Shown: in pieces, positions 30,509 through 40,664 of the stretch
Layout of the letters: every line of letters begins with the position of its first letter
Position numbering within the stretch: the first letter of the stretch is position 1
Assembly: GCF_900461455.1 (NCBI RefSeq)
Contig: NZ_UGIA01000001.1
Span: forward strand, 682,001-746,000
Origin: Helicobacter acinonychis
GTDB taxonomy: Bacteria; Campylobacterota; Campylobacteria; Campylobacterales; Helicobacteraceae
Length of the DNA stretch: 64,000 bases
Reading direction: 5' to 3'
Program-made: the position numbers and the translations under genes
The notes under the pieces: model-generated
Database searches by the model: none
Told to the model about the DNA's origin: nothing
The model's input: the letters and a program-made list of their open reading frames with translations, nothing else

Positions 30509-31378
30509 CTAAAAAACCTTTGAAGTCTTATGCATCATCATAGCGATTAAATCGCTCAAAGTTTTCTTCAAATCCTTTCTGTGCACAATCATATCAATCA
30601 AGCCATGCTCTAGTAAAAATTCCGCTGTTTGAAAGCCCTCAGGCAAATCCGCCCCTATAGTTTGCTTAATCACCCTAGGCCCTGCAAAACCTATCATCGC
30701 CCCTGGCTCTGCGATGATTAAATCCCCTAAAAAAGCAAAAGATGCACTAACGCCCCCATAAGTGGGATCGCTTAAAAGCGAAATAAAAGGGAGCTTAGCC
30801 TCACTTAACCTATTCAAAGCCGCACTCGTTTTAGCCATTTGCATAAGCGAATAAGTGGATTCTTGCATCCTAGCCCCCCCACTCGCTGAAACAATCAATA
30901 ACGCTTCTTTTTTAGTGACCGCACGATTGATCGCTCTTACAATCTTTTCGCCCTCCACAGAGCCTAAACTCCCCCCCATAAAGCTAAAATCAAACACCAC
31001 GATCTGTAAAGGCATGCGGTTGATTTTAGCCTCACCGCTGATCACGGAGCTTGGGCGGTTAGTCCTTTTTTCGTATTTTTTAATGCGTTGCTTGTAGCTT
31101 TCTTTATCAATAAAATTTAAAGGGTCATTAGGCCATAAATACTTGTCGCACTCTTGAAAACTCCCCACATCGCATAAAAGATCAATCCTTTCAGTCGCAC
31201 TCATGCGGAAATGGTAATGGCATTTCAAGCACACATTATGCTTGCCAAACACTTCTTTATAATACATTAACGCATAACATTTAGGGCATTTCACCCAATG
31301 GCTTGGTTGTTCGTTCTTACTCGGTACTTCTCGCAATTTATTTATCTTAAAGTTTTTAAAGAAATCTGCAAATCCCAT
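30509..31378 (-). CDS. accD: Acetyl-CoA carboxylase carboxyltransferase subunit beta
   Basis: 289 residues. Transfers CO2 from carboxybiotin to acetyl-CoA, with AccA, in the first step of fatty acid synthesis. The N-terminal four-Cys zinc ribbon is visible (CPKC at about 31-34 and CLKC near 51-54), then the crotonase-like core with SASGGARMQES and DPTYGGVSASFA. Divergent from recO. HP0950. Confidence 0.96.
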   Translation of the reverse strand: MGFADFFKNFKINKLREVPSKNEQPSHWVKCPKCYALMYYKEVFGKHNVCLKCHYHFRMSATERIDLLCDVGSFQECDKYLWPNDPLNFIDKESYKQRIKKYEKRTNRPSSVISGEAKINRMPLQIVVFDFSFMGGSLGSVEGEKIVRAINRAVTKKEALLIVSASGGARMQESTYSLMQMAKTSAALNRLSEAKLPFISLLSDPTYGGVSASFAFLGDLIIAEPGAMIGFAGPRVIKQTIGADLPEGFQTAEFLLEHGLIDMIVHRKDLKKTLSDLIAMMMHKTSKVF

Positions 31379-31429
31379 GTTTTTCCTTAATTTTGCAGTT
31401 TTACTTAGTGATTGTATCCAAGTTTTGCT

Positions 31430-31435
31430 TATAAT
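31430..31435 (+). promoter_or_regulatory. -10 box of recO
   Basis: TATAAT 26 bases before the recO ATG, in the gap divergent from accD. Confidence 0.5.
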
Positions 31436-31461
31436 AAAACAAAATTAGCTTAAGAGTAGTG

Positions 31462-32076
31462 ATGCAAGGGTTTCTTTTACAAATACAAAGCATAAGAGAT
31501 GAAGATTTAATCGTGTGCGTTTTGACTAAAAACCAACTCAAAACCCTCTATCGTTTCTATGGCAAACGCCACAGCGTGCTGAATGTGGGGCGTAAGATTG
31601 ATTTTGAAGAAGAAAACGATGATAAGTTTTTACCCAAACTAAGGAATATTTTGCATTTAGGCTATATTTGGGAAAGAGAAATGGAGTGCTTGTTTTTTTG
31701 GCAACGCTTTTGTTTTTTATTATTCAAGCATTTAGAGGGCGTGCATTCTTTGGATAGCATTTATTTTGACACTTTAGATGATGGAGCTAACAAACTCTCT
31801 AAACAGCACCCCTTAAGAGTGATTTTAGAAATGTATGCGGTGCTTTTGAATTTTGAAGGGCGCTTGCAAAGTCAAAATTCTTGTTTTTTATGCGGCAAGA
31901 AATTAGAAAATTCTGTCGCTTTAGCGCAAGGGTTTATTTTAGCGCACCCCTCTTGTTTGAAAGCTAAAAGCTTGGATTTAGAAAAAATCCAAGCTTTTTT
32001 TCGCACTCAAAGCACGATTTTTTTAGAAATAGAAGAAGTGGAAGAATTGTGGTACACGCTTAATTTAGGGTTTTAA
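31462..32076 (+). CDS. recO: DNA repair protein RecO
   Basis: 204 residues from the ATG at 31462 (the in-frame GTG one codon earlier is less likely). Works with RecR to load RecA on gapped DNA. An N-terminal OB-like region (MQGFLLQIQSIRDEDLIVCVLT) is followed by a helical part and a single CxxC (SCFLCGKKL), part of the usual RecO zinc site. Shorter than E. coli RecO and divergent, as known for Helicobacter. Followed by a cinA-like gene. HP0951. Confidence 0.85.
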   Translation: MQGFLLQIQSIRDEDLIVCVLTKNQLKTLYRFYGKRHSVLNVGRKIDFEEENDDKFLPKLRNILHLGYIWEREMECLFFWQRFCFLLFKHLEGVHSLDSIYFDTLDDGANKLSKQHPLRVILEMYAVLLNFEGRLQSQNSCFLCGKKLENSVALAQGFILAHPSCLKAKSLDLEKIQAFFRTQSTIFLEIEEVEELWYTLNLGF

Positions 32077-32086
32077 AAGGTTGAAA

Positions 32087-32743
32087 ATGAAATTTAAATT
32101 TTTGAATATGGATAATGAGAGCGGTTTTATTTTGATTGAAAAGGAATTGAAGCGATTGAAACTTTTTTCTCAAGTCAAAGAAGATTGTATTGAATTAGAA
32201 GGCGAAAATGTAGAGCGAGCAAGGGTTTATCTTAAAACGCTTTTTAACTCTAACATTGTGGAATTAGACGACAATAAAAAGAGTACAAACGCTTTAATAG
32301 AGCGCTTGAGATCTTTAAATTTAAAAATCGCAGTGGCTGAAAGTTGCTCTGGGGGGTTATTATCGCATGCATTCACTTCCATTAGTGGGGCTTCAGCGGT
32401 TTTTATGGGGGGCGTTGTGTGTTACAATGAAGAAGTCAAGCGCGAATTATTAAAGGTCAATGCCACAACTTTAAAAGTCTTTGGGGTTTATAGTGAAGAA
32501 TGCGTGAAAGAAATGCTATCCGGCGTGTTTTTAAACTTTAAAGTGGATCTAGCGCTTGCGATCAGTGGGGTGGCTGGCCCCAATGGGGGGAGCAAGGCTA
32601 ATCCGGTAGGCACAATCTATATCGGTGTGCAAAGATTAGGATCTCACGCTCTGATTGATCGTTGTTTTTTTGAAGGCGATAGAGAGAGTATCCAAAATAA
32701 AAGCGTAGAGCATGCTCTAAACATGCTCACTAGGATTTTATAA
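32087..32743 (+). CDS. CinA-like nicotinamide-nucleotide amidohydrolase (PncC domain)
   Basis: 218 residues from the ATG at 32087 (AAAAGG six bases upstream). The CinA C-terminal domain is plain from about 75 onward: IAVAESCSGGLLSHAFTSI, SAVFMGGVVCYNEEVK, LAISGVAGPNGGSKANPVGTIYIGV. This domain deamidates NMN in pyridine nucleotide salvage. The N-terminal 70 residues are not the usual CinA molybdopterin-like domain. Probably co-transcribed with recO. HP0952. Confidence 0.88.
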   Translation: MKFKFLNMDNESGFILIEKELKRLKLFSQVKEDCIELEGENVERARVYLKTLFNSNIVELDDNKKSTNALIERLRSLNLKIAVAESCSGGLLSHAFTSISGASAVFMGGVVCYNEEVKRELLKVNATTLKVFGVYSEECVKEMLSGVFLNFKVDLALAISGVAGPNGGSKANPVGTIYIGVQRLGSHALIDRCFFEGDRESIQNKSVEHALNMLTRIL

Positions 32744-32744
32744 A

Positions 32745-33311
32745 CTACCTTAATACACAAACATGACCAAGCTCTTTTTGAACCACTTTAGTGATATAAG
32801 CGATTTCATTATCGTTAAGGTTTTCAACGCTCGCTTTCAAATACCTTTTGATTTGCTCAATCTGGCAACCCTCTAGCTTGATTTTCACCACAGCCACTTG
32901 AGCTTTTAAATTCGTGTAAGTGTCAGACACTTGAATCTTAGTCGCTAGGTAATTATAAAGAGCATAGTTGATATTCCTAACCGCTTCATCGCTCTCATGG
33001 AATTGCTCTGCAAAGCGTTTTCTATACCTTACCATGATTTCATTAAAATCCACGATAAGGTTCAATTTAGCGTTTAAGGTCGCCTGCTCAATCCCTAAAT
33101 ACTTGTTATTGACAGGGATATACGCCACGCCCATTTCTTCATAAGGGACCTTAGGGTCTTCAAAAACCCAAGCAGGTGCGTCAGACAATTGTGATCGCAT
33201 GCCCTTTAAATCAGAGACTAAGATCTCATCGTCTCTTAACAAGCCTTTAGCGTTCAACGAAACGCCTAAAAATACCCCTAAAGTAACGCTTAATATAATT
33301 CTCTTTAACAA
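32745..33311 (-). CDS. Secreted protein, LPP20-like
   Basis: 188 residues starting at TTG 33311, with AAGGGG seven bases upstream. Signal peptide MLKRIILSVTLGVFLGVSLNAKG. The APAWVFEDPK segment and following ATLNAKLNLIVDFNEIM recall the fold of the LPP20 lipoprotein family, but there is no lipobox Cys. Two C-terminal Cys (GCQIEQI and HVCVLR) could form a disulfide. Convergent with the cinA-like gene (two bases apart). Function unknown. HP0953-like. Confidence 0.65.
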   Translation of the reverse strand: MLKRIILSVTLGVFLGVSLNAKGLLRDDEILVSDLKGMRSQLSDAPAWVFEDPKVPYEEMGVAYIPVNNKYLGIEQATLNAKLNLIVDFNEIMVRYRKRFAEQFHESDEAVRNINYALYNYLATKIQVSDTYTNLKAQVAVVKIKLEGCQIEQIKRYLKASVENLNDNEIAYITKVVQKELGHVCVLR

Positions 33312-33368
33312 AATACCACCCCTTAATTTTTTGTGATTGTAGCTAAAAAACTTATGATTTGCCTAAAA

Positions 33369-34001
33369 TTATAGCCAAGTGATTGCATGATTTTTGGGTT
33401 TTCGTGATTTTTGACTCGCTTCTTTCACCCTCTTACCCAATGCAATCAAGCATGCGATTTTGGGATCATTGATACGCTGACTCAAAACCTCCCCCACTTT
33501 TAACGCATCAAAACCCCCAATAATGCAACTATCCAATCCCATCAAGCTCACGCCCAAACAAATTTGCCCCACTGCAATATAGCATTGCTCCAAAATATAG
33601 CTTTCTAGTTTTTGCATGCTGTGATTAAACCTTAAATCAAGCATTTGAGCAAAAGAGAGAAGCGTCCGAGATCTATAAGGCTCATCATAAAGGTTTTGCA
33701 TGTAATGACCGTTAGGCAATAATTCAACAGGTTTTAAAGAGCACACCACCACCAACGCTGAAGCACTTTCAATCATGTCTTTATTAAAATAGCTGTGTGC
33801 TGCAATTTGATTTTTTAAATCTTTGTTAGTAACCATCACAAAATGCCATGGCTGTGTGTTGTAAGAGCTTGGCGATAGTCTAGCGATCTCAGCGATTTCT
33901 TCTAATTCTTCGCTAGAAAATGTGTAATGTTTATCAAACATTTTGCAAGAATGGCGCTCGTTTAATAATTGTTTCCGTTTTTCTTGATTCAAAAACTTCA
34001 T
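33369..34001 (-). CDS. rdxA: Oxygen-insensitive NADPH nitroreductase RdxA
   Basis: 210 residues, full length. FMN nitroreductase whose activity converts metronidazole into its toxic form in H. pylori; loss-of-function mutations give resistance. The FMN-binding RHSCKMFD start, [16 protein letters not shown], and [16 protein letters not shown] with the functional Cys near 140-148 are intact, and no premature stop or frameshift is present. Substitutions relative to the reference I remember are scattered. lgt lies directly upstream with a one-base contact. HP0954. Confidence 0.95.
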   Translation of the reverse strand: MKFLNQEKRKQLLNERHSCKMFDKHYTFSSEELEEIAEIARLSPSSYNTQPWHFVMVTNKDLKNQIAAHSYFNKDMIESASALVVVCSLKPVELLPNGHYMQNLYDEPYRSRTLLSFAQMLDLRFNHSMQKLESYILEQCYIAVGQICLGVSLMGLDSCIIGGFDALKVGEVLSQRINDPKIACLIALGKRVKEASQKSRKPKNHAITWL

Positions 34002-34852
34002 TAATTTTCCTTTATTTTTTTAGAATTTTTTGTAGCATACAATAAAATCCCTAAAGAAACAATTACCATAAACAGGCTCAAAATTTGCCCCATGCTCAAA
34101 TTCAAAAAATAAACCCCTAATTGGCTGTCCGGCTCTCTATAAAATTCCGCAATAAAGCGCATCAAGGAATACCCCAAGCCATAAACCACGATGAGCAACC
34201 CATGCGTTTTGGTGTGTTTTTTAGCCCACATTACCATTAAAAACACAATAACCCCCTCTAAAAACGCTTCAATCAATTGGCTAGGATAACGCAATTCATG
34301 ATCCACCACAATGCCTATCATTTGCCCTAAATGGCTATCTTTAGGGACAATCCTTCCTACAAGCTCCTGGTTTAAAAAATTCCCAATCCTCCCAAAAACA
34401 TACCCTAAAGGCAGGCTAATCGCAATCAAATCCAAATAAATTAAAAGCTTTTTCAAATCCTTGCGATTATAAAGATATGAAGCGATCAAAAACCCCACCA
34501 ACCCCCCATGATAGCTCATCCCACGAATACCAATAAAATTCCCATGACTATCAAAAGGGTTAAAGATTTGCCAAAAATGCGTCAAATAATAACTAGAATT
34601 AGGCTCATAAATAAGAATGTATCCTATCCTTGCCCCTAACACAATGCCAAGCTCCGCCCATAAAAAATAGCTTTCAAAATCCTTTCTTGCAACTGGGAAT
34701 CGTTTGGGATCTTTTTGGATCATTCTTAACGCCATGTAAAATGCGATCACAATCGCGCACGCATACGCCAAACCATACCAATGCACTTCAATACTACCAA
34801 GACTAAAAGCGATGGGGTTAAAGCGCTCATAAATCGTATTCCAAGCGTTCAT
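34001..34852 (-). CDS. lgt: Prolipoprotein diacylglyceryl transferase
   Basis: 283 residues with seven hydrophobic helices. Transfers diacylglycerol from phosphatidylglycerol to the lipobox Cys of prolipoproteins. Family motifs: [10 protein letters not shown] and the Lgt signature [14 protein letters not shown] (about 148-165). Inner membrane. It ends at the rdxA start and begins 8 bases after the pseudouridine synthase gene, in a run from glyQ-side genes down to rdxA. HP0955. Confidence 0.96.
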   Translation of the reverse strand: MNAWNTIYERFNPIAFSLGSIEVHWYGLAYACAIVIAFYMALRMIQKDPKRFPVARKDFESYFLWAELGIVLGARIGYILIYEPNSSYYLTHFWQIFNPFDSHGNFIGIRGMSYHGGLVGFLIASYLYNRKDLKKLLIYLDLIAISLPLGYVFGRIGNFLNQELVGRIVPKDSHLGQMIGIVVDHELRYPSQLIEAFLEGVIVFLMVMWAKKHTKTHGLLIVVYGLGYSLMRFIAEFYREPDSQLGVYFLNLSMGQILSLFMVIVSLGILLYATKNSKKIKEN

Positions 34853-34860
34853 GATAATCC

Positions 34861-35589
34861 TTAAAATTCAAATTCTTTAGGAGCGATTGCTTCAAATTCA
34901 TACCCCAATAACGCAATTTTATGTGCATGGAGCATCAAGCGTTTGGCTGAACTTGGCTCATTATTATAGAGCGTATCGCCCATAATGGGGTGGTTGATAT
35001 GCTTTAAATGGACTCTAATTTGGTGGGTTCTTCCGGTTTTGATTTCCACTTTTAAAAGGGTTTTTTTATTGATGATTTTTAAGGGCGTGATTATTGTGAT
35101 CGCTTCTTGCCCTTTTTTAGAGATCTTGCTAAACGCTTTAGTGGTTTTGATGGTAAGAATGGGGGCGTTGATTTCTTTCTCTTCTCCTACAATCCCTTGA
35201 ACGAGTGCTAAATATTCTTTTTTAACAGCCCTTTCTTTAAAAGCCTTTTTAGCTTTCAAGTGGAATTCTGAATTTTCTTTCACCAATAGAATCACCCCAC
35301 TTGTCTCTTTATCCAAGCGGTGCAACAGCGTCCAATCCTTGAAAAAAGAAACTAAATCATAGCTCTCTATAAAAGGGGGTTTAAAAAGGGCTAGAATGTT
35401 TTCATCCTCAAAAATCACGCTGGGCTTTTCAATTTTTTGGACATTAAAGTGCATGTTTTGGGGTAATTCCTTTCTAGCAACGCTCAATTTTTTTCCCCCT
35501 ATGCTCACTAACCCCAAATCAATCAAAGCTTTAGCTTTTTTGTGCGAAATGTTTTCTTGAACGCTCAATAATTTATAAGCTTTTTCCAT
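34861..35589 (-). CDS. RluA-family pseudouridine synthase
   Basis: 242 residues. An S4-like N-terminus (LLSVQENISHKKAKALIDLGLVSIGGKKL) precedes the catalytic domain with the RluA motif LHRLDKETSGVILL (Asp catalytic) and KTGRTHQIRVHLKHINHPIMGD. It isomerises uridine in rRNA or tRNA; the exact site cannot be told from sequence. Between waaA and lgt on the same strand. HP0956. Confidence 0.9.
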   Translation of the reverse strand: MEKAYKLLSVQENISHKKAKALIDLGLVSIGGKKLSVARKELPQNMHFNVQKIEKPSVIFEDENILALFKPPFIESYDLVSFFKDWTLLHRLDKETSGVILLVKENSEFHLKAKKAFKERAVKKEYLALVQGIVGEEKEINAPILTIKTTKAFSKISKKGQEAITIITPLKIINKKTLLKVEIKTGRTHQIRVHLKHINHPIMGDTLYNNEPSSAKRLMLHAHKIALLGYEFEAIAPKEFEF

Positions 35590-35606
35590 ATTTATCCTTT
35601 TTAATA

Positions 35607-36788
35607 TTATCCTTTAATGAATGCGAGCAATTCGTTTAAATCATGCCCATTTTCTAAAAAACGCACCACGCCCAAATTTTCATAATCCAAAAGAGCGTCT
35701 AAAAGATTCTCTTTTTGAACGATTTTATAAGGTTTAACCAATTCAAACAACGCTACTTGGTTGAAAAGATATTCCCCTGTGATCAAGCGCGTGTTAAAAA
35801 ACGCCGGCTCTAAAGGGTTATGCCCCCCCATTTTGACAAACGAACCCCCTAAGATCACCACATCAGCGATCGCATAAAAGTTATTCAATTCCCCCAAGCT
35901 ATCCACCAACAAAATATCGCATTCTACAAAACCCTTTAAAGAAAAGCATTCCAAACTAAAAGGTGTCGTTTTTAAAGCATCTTGCAATAAATTTTGCACG
36001 CTTTTAAAACGCTCTGGGTGGCGCGGCACGACGATCAGTCTTGCGTTTTTAAAAGTCTTTTTAAATTCCAAAAACGCTTTTAATCCTAACTCTTCTTCAC
36101 CCTCATGCGTGCTGGCTAAGATAACATTTAAAACGCTAGGGTTTTTGGGGTAAAACGAAGTGATCACAGGCTTTGAAAAACGCTTGATATTCAAAAAATC
36201 CACCACTTTTTTAGCCCCTAAATTCAATAGTCGTTTTTTATCATCCTTGCTTTGCGCTAAAATCAAATCAATGCGTTTGAATAAAAGCACATAAAAAAAC
36301 GAAAAACGCTGGTATTTAGGGTAAGAGCGAACGCTGATGCGAGCGTTAATGAGCATGGTTTTTGCCCCTAATTTTTGAGCGCTATCAAACACATTAAACC
36401 ACAACTCTGCTTCTGTAACCACTAAAGTTTTTAAGCGTTTTAAGTTTTTTTTCCATGCAAATAATAAAGTTTCAAAAGGCAGATAATGCACTTCTATATG
36501 TTTGGAATGCTGATAAGTTTGAACGGCTAATTGAAAACCGGTATTAGTGGTAACGCTAATTAAAATCGGCTCTTTTAAAGCTTGAATGATTGGCTCTAAT
36601 GATTTGACTTCCCCATAAGAGCATGCATGGAACCAAAAAACCGGCTCGCTTTTTAAAAGATTGTCTTTTAAAAAAAAACGAGCCTTTAAAGAATGGCGGT
36701 ATTTTTCTTTAAAACTCCAAAAAAAGATGAAAGGCACACCCACAAGATGCCCTAAAGTCAAACATAAAAGATAGAAAAACTTAAACAA
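35607..36788 (-). CDS. waaA: KDO transferase
   Basis: 393 residues starting at a TTG that abuts the stop of the upstream gene. Adds 3-deoxy-D-manno-octulosonic acid to lipid A precursor at the inner membrane. One N-terminal membrane anchor (about 1-25), then the GT-B pair: WFHACSYGEVKS with the catalytic-type Glu, VTEAELWFN, ASTHEGEEELGL and GGSFVKMGGHNPLEPA, all family marks. Together with lpxK at 7.4 kb it belongs to LPS core assembly. HP0957. Confidence 0.94.
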   Translation of the reverse strand: MFKFFYLLCLTLGHLVGVPFIFFWSFKEKYRHSLKARFFLKDNLLKSEPVFWFHACSYGEVKSLEPIIQALKEPILISVTTNTGFQLAVQTYQHSKHIEVHYLPFETLLFAWKKNLKRLKTLVVTEAELWFNVFDSAQKLGAKTMLINARISVRSYPKYQRFSFFYVLLFKRIDLILAQSKDDKKRLLNLGAKKVVDFLNIKRFSKPVITSFYPKNPSVLNVILASTHEGEEELGLKAFLEFKKTFKNARLIVVPRHPERFKSVQNLLQDALKTTPFSLECFSLKGFVECDILLVDSLGELNNFYAIADVVILGGSFVKMGGHNPLEPAFFNTRLITGEYLFNQVALFELVKPYKIVQKENLLDALLDYENLGVVRFLENGHDLNELLAFIKG

Positions 36789-37553
36789 TCAAACTGATTC
36801 TTGGCTTTCTTTTTGGCTTTCTTTTGGAAGTTGAGTGCTGTTTTCATACGCACCCTCAATGTATAAAATACGCCCACAATACGGACAAGTGATAATATCC
36901 CCACTCGTTAGCACTTCAGTATAAATCTTGTCATTCAAGCGGATAAAACAACCCCCACAAGCCTGTTTTTTGATTGTCACAATGCTAGTGTTTTTTGCCC
37001 ATCTTCTAATCCTTTCATAAAAGCTATAGATTTTAGGCTCGGTTTTTTCCACTAATTCTTCTTTCTTTTTAAAGATGATTTGTTGGGTTTCTTTGATGTT
37101 TTTCACCTCGTTTTCTACTAAGCTTTCTAATTCAAGCACTAATTTTTCAAGCTCTAACATTTCTTTTTTCAAACTCTCTTGTTTTTCGCTTTTATGCTTG
37201 ATTTCATTTTGCAAGTTTTCAATTTCTTTATTGGCTTGATTGGAGCGCTCTTTAGCAATGTCTTCTTCAATGTTTAAAGAACGCAATTCCCTTTCAGATT
37301 TGATCTCGCTCATTTTCTTTTGGATATTAGCGATTTTAGCGTTGGTGTCTTGTAAGGTTTGCTCGTTTTTAGAAACTTGTAATTTTAGGGCTAATTTTTC
37401 TTCTTCTAAATTCAAGGCTTCTTTATTCTTGGCTTCTTTATCATTCAATGCCTTGTCTAAGTCTTTTCGTTTTTCTCTAATCAATGGCTCTAAAGAGTCA
37501 ATTTCTTTATCCAAATGCGAAATTTCAATCAATTGTTTGAGATGGGTGTTCAT
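36789..37553 (-). CDS. flgZ: Coiled-coil zinc-ribbon protein (FlgZ-like, HP0958)
   Basis: 254 residues. A long antiparallel coiled coil (about 10-180, Lys/Glu heptads) is followed by a four-Cys zinc ribbon (CGGC near 199-202 and CPYC near 218-221). In H. pylori this protein stabilises the sigma-54 factor RpoN and binds flaA mRNA, and so is needed for flagella. The C-terminal tail is Gln/Glu/Ser-rich. Between the NIF3-like gene and waaA. Confidence 0.88.
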   Translation of the reverse strand: MNTHLKQLIEISHLDKEIDSLEPLIREKRKDLDKALNDKEAKNKEALNLEEEKLALKLQVSKNEQTLQDTNAKIANIQKKMSEIKSERELRSLNIEEDIAKERSNQANKEIENLQNEIKHKSEKQESLKKEMLELEKLVLELESLVENEVKNIKETQQIIFKKKEELVEKTEPKIYSFYERIRRWAKNTSIVTIKKQACGGCFIRLNDKIYTEVLTSGDIITCPYCGRILYIEGAYENSTQLPKESQKESQESV

Positions 37554-37562
37554 AGCTTTCCT

Positions 37563-38294
37563 TTAAATGATTTGCAAGGGGTTTTTAAAGCTTTCTATTG
37601 TAACCAAATAATCAAAAGAATGCAAAATTTCAGCCACAATGAGTGCAAACCCTCTCTCGCTATAATAATGCGTGGCGTCAATCAAGCTTATGCCTAAAGA
37701 TTGAGCGATCATAGCTTCATGGTATTTCACATCGCCTGTAATTAAACAAGTTTGCACCTTTAAAGAATAAAACATGGACGCTCCCGCCCCACACACAAAC
37801 GCTAAATTTTTAATGATTTCAGAGCCTTTAGTGCACGCTAATTTTTCCACCCCCAAAGAAGATTTAATTTTTTCTACCAACGCATCAAATTCTATATTAA
37901 CATCTTCTTTCATTAACATAAGACCTTTTTCTATCAAATCATCAAACCCTAAAAGCGTGTGGGCAAAATACTTGTTTAAATGCGTTTTGTCAAAATTGGT
38001 GTGCATGCTAATGACTGAAATATTTTTTTGGATCAAGATTTTTAAAATGTTACTCGGATAAGTCTCATAATCTAGCATTTTTAAGGGCTTGAAAATTAAG
38101 GGGTGGTGCGTGATGATTAAAGCGTTTTCTTGGGCGTTTAGAGCGATGTTAAGCGTGATTTCTAAACATGCGATAATGCGGCTAAATTCATTATTTTCAC
38201 TCCCTAAATTCAGCCCGCTATTATCCCATGATTCCTGAAGTTCAAAAGGCGAAACACACCCTAAAACTTCCAACACTTCTTTGACTAACGCCAT
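37563..38294 (-). CDS. NIF3-like dinuclear metal center protein
   Basis: 243 residues. NIF3/YbgI family: QESWDNSGLNLG near 20-31, ALIITHHPLIFKPLK with the metal-binding His pair, SMHTNFDKTHLN, and the C-terminal TGDVKYHEAMIAQSLGISLIDATHYYSE with further ligands. Members form hexameric toroids; cellular role is not settled, with a suggested GTP cyclohydrolase-type or DNA-linked activity. In the glyQ-NIF3-flgZ-waaA run. HP0959. Confidence 0.9.
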   Translation of the reverse strand: MALVKEVLEVLGCVSPFELQESWDNSGLNLGSENNEFSRIIACLEITLNIALNAQENALIITHHPLIFKPLKMLDYETYPSNILKILIQKNISVISMHTNFDKTHLNKYFAHTLLGFDDLIEKGLMLMKEDVNIEFDALVEKIKSSLGVEKLACTKGSEIIKNLAFVCGAGASMFYSLKVQTCLITGDVKYHEAMIAQSLGISLIDATHYYSERGFALIVAEILHSFDYLVTIESFKNPLQII

Positions 38295-38295
38295 T

Positions 38296-39192
38296 TTAAG
38301 CCTTTGAGAGAGCGTTTTTCAAGCGCTCTTCTCTTTCTTCTTCTTGCCCTTTATAAAGAATTGCACACCCTTTAGCCAAATCCCTAATTTGTAAGATATA
38401 ATTTTGCCTTTCAGCCACAGAAATCGCCTTTCTAGCGTCTAAAATATTGAAAAAATGCGAGCATAACACCACCCAATCATAAGCCGGTAGAGGGAGCTTG
38501 TTTTCCAAGCAATGCAAGGCTTCTGTTTGAGCGTTTTTAAACATTTCTAATAGCCTTTTGACGCTCGCTACTTCAAAATGATACTTGCTAAATTCATATT
38601 CGCTCTCTAAATGCACTTGTGCATAACGCACGCTCTCATTATCCTTTTTAGCCCATTCAATCTCTAAAATATTTTCCACCTTTTGGACATACATCGCCAA
38701 TCTTTCTAATCCGTAAGTGATTTCTACAGGGATAGGGTTACAAGAAATGCCACCCACTTGTTGGAAATAAGTGAATTGCGTTACCTCCATGCCATCAAGC
38801 CACACTTCCCAACCAAGCCCCCATGCCCCTAAAGTGGGACTCTCCCAATTGTCTTCTACAAATCGTATATCATGCTCATTAAGGTTTATCCCTAACACCT
38901 CTAAACTCTTTAAATACAATTCTTGGATATTAGAGGGGCTTGGCTTGATGACCACTTGGAATTGGTAATAACTCCCCAAGCGGTTAGGGTTTTCCCCATA
39001 ACGCCCATCAGTAGGCCTTCTAGAGGGTGCAACATACGCCACATTCCAAGGCTTTTTATCCAAACTCCTTAAAAGCGTAGCCGGGTGGAATGTCCCCGCA
39101 CCTGCAGGGATATCATAAGGCTGGATCACCAAACACCCTTGATTCTTCCAATATTCTTGTAATTTTAATAATAAACTTGAAAAATCTTGCAT
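38296..39192 (-). CDS. glyQ: Glycyl-tRNA synthetase alpha subunit
   Basis: 298 residues, the catalytic alpha chain of the bacterial alpha2beta2 enzyme. Class II motifs: [43 protein letters not shown], and [27 protein letters not shown]. The beta chain gene glyS is 13 kb away in this window (51.9-54.1 kb), so they are not in one operon. It lies 10 bases after gpsA. Confidence 0.96.
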   Translation of the reverse strand: MQDFSSLLLKLQEYWKNQGCLVIQPYDIPAGAGTFHPATLLRSLDKKPWNVAYVAPSRRPTDGRYGENPNRLGSYYQFQVVIKPSPSNIQELYLKSLEVLGINLNEHDIRFVEDNWESPTLGAWGLGWEVWLDGMEVTQFTYFQQVGGISCNPIPVEITYGLERLAMYVQKVENILEIEWAKKDNESVRYAQVHLESEYEFSKYHFEVASVKRLLEMFKNAQTEALHCLENKLPLPAYDWVVLCSHFFNILDARKAISVAERQNYILQIRDLAKGCAILYKGQEEEREERLKNALSKA

Positions 39193-39202
39193 GCTCTCTC
39201 CT

Positions 39203-40141
39203 TTAAGCGCGTCTAATCAAATCGTTCATGCTCTCTAGCACACTTTTACCCTTTAAAAGCAAGGCTAATTCGCTCGCAATGGGCGTATAAATGCCGTATT
39301 TTTTAGCGATTTCTACAATGGCGTTCGTCGTTTTCACCCCTTCAGCCACTTCGCCTAATTCTTCTAACACCACCTCTAAAGGCTTGTTTTGGGCTAGTCC
39401 CAAACCCACACGATAATTCCTAGATAAAATAGAATTAGCGGTTAAAAACAAATCCCCAGCCCCAGACAAACCTAAAAAAGTCTCTGTTTTCCCCCCAAAG
39501 AACGCCCCAAAGCGTTGCATTTCCACTAAACCACGAGACAACAAACTCGCTTTAGCGCTATTGCCTAGTTTCAAGCCATCACAAACCCCCCCAGCAATGG
39601 CTATCACATTTTTATACGCTCCAGCGATTTCACCTCCTATAATATCTTGTTGGGCGTAAGCTCTGATAAAAGAGGGGGTTTTATTGGCAAATTCTAGCGC
39701 TAAAGCCTGGTTATTAGAATGGATGACTAGCGCGCAAGGCAGGCCTTGAATGATTTCAGCCGCAAAACTCGGACCGGCTAAAAAACACAAATGGTTAGGC
39801 TCAATAAAATCCTTTGCGATCTCGCTCACAAACGCCTTGTTTAAAACTTCTATCCCTTTAGAGGCGATTAAAACTTTAGCGTTTTTGGGTAAAGAAGCGT
39901 TTTGAAACCATTCTCTTAAATGCTGCACGCTAATGGCTACGACATATAGGGATGCTTTTAAGCCTGTTTCTAAATCTACTTGCTCTATAGGAGCAGAGCC
40001 TTTAGAGATCAAGGCGTCATTGAGCTTTTTTAACGGCTCGTTTAAATCCCGCCTTGAAATGATTTTAACTTCATTCTTTTCTCCAAAAGCAAAGGCTAAA
40101 GCCCTCCCCCACGCTCCGCCACCAAACACTGAAATTTCCAT
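39203..40141 (-). CDS. gpsA: Glycerol-3-phosphate dehydrogenase [NAD(P)+]
   Basis: 312 residues. Makes glycerol-3-phosphate for phospholipids. N-terminal dinucleotide motif [16 protein letters not shown] (5-20), the substrate region [13 protein letters not shown], catalytic Lys in [16 protein letters not shown], and [15 protein letters not shown]. Starts the gpsA-glyQ-NIF3-flgZ-waaA-lgt-rdxA run. Its upstream flank is the degraded dynamin-like region. HP0961. Confidence 0.96.
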   Translation of the reverse strand: MEISVFGGGAWGRALAFAFGEKNEVKIISRRDLNEPLKKLNDALISKGSAPIEQVDLETGLKASLYVVAISVQHLREWFQNASLPKNAKVLIASKGIEVLNKAFVSEIAKDFIEPNHLCFLAGPSFAAEIIQGLPCALVIHSNNQALALEFANKTPSFIRAYAQQDIIGGEIAGAYKNVIAIAGGVCDGLKLGNSAKASLLSRGLVEMQRFGAFFGGKTETFLGLSGAGDLFLTANSILSRNYRVGLGLAQNKPLEVVLEELGEVAEGVKTTNAIVEIAKKYGIYTPIASELALLLKGKSVLESMNDLIRRA

Positions 40142-40283
40142 TAAATTCCTAATTTAATTGATTGTATAACTTGTCATTTTACAATAATAAGTCTATTTTT
40201 GATTAAAAAGGGTGGTTTAAAAAATTTTTTAATTTTTAAATTCTTAATTAATTGCTACTTAACGCAATCTTTTCTACTTTTTT

Positions 40284-40664
40284 ACTAATAATAAGAAGTA
40301 ATATTTACTTTCTCTTCCTTACTCCATCCAAACTCTTCATAATTTTCTCCTAAAATATCTCCGATTCAAACTCTTTGTAGTTTGGTGTGTTTTTTGACTT
40401 CCTCCATCTTTGCAACTTGTTTTGAAGCTTTTTATCGTTTAAGAGGTTTTGATAATCTTTCCCATTAACTTTTTTAAATCTCTTAAATTCATAAAAATTT
40501 TCTAGTGAATAGTCTAGTTGGAGCATGACATCATGGCGAGCTATTCTTTCTAAATTGTCTCGGATTTCTTTTCTGCTTAGGTTATAGTTGCACTGCATAG
40601 AAAACTTTTGAAAATCTCTGAAGAATAATATCATTTCTTTGATTTCTTCAAACTCTTTGTAATT
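40284..40664 (-). pseudogene. Remnant downstream of the dynamin-like operon
   Basis: In-frame continuation after the stop of dynamin-like gene 3: NYKEFEEIKEMILFF, a 94-codon helical stretch to 40350, then a shifted frame GDILGENYEEFGWSKEEK ending at 40286. A short frame with a good RBS also starts at 40672 (13 codons). AAAGAGTTTGAA occurs twice (near 40650 and 40370), suggesting an internal duplication. Possibly the tail of gene 3 or a small fourth gene; function unknown. Confidence 0.4.

Noticed and set aside
40142-40283. Possible RNA gene in the gap before gpsA
   Set aside because: Only A/T-rich sequence with no stable hairpin or promoter that I could recognise.
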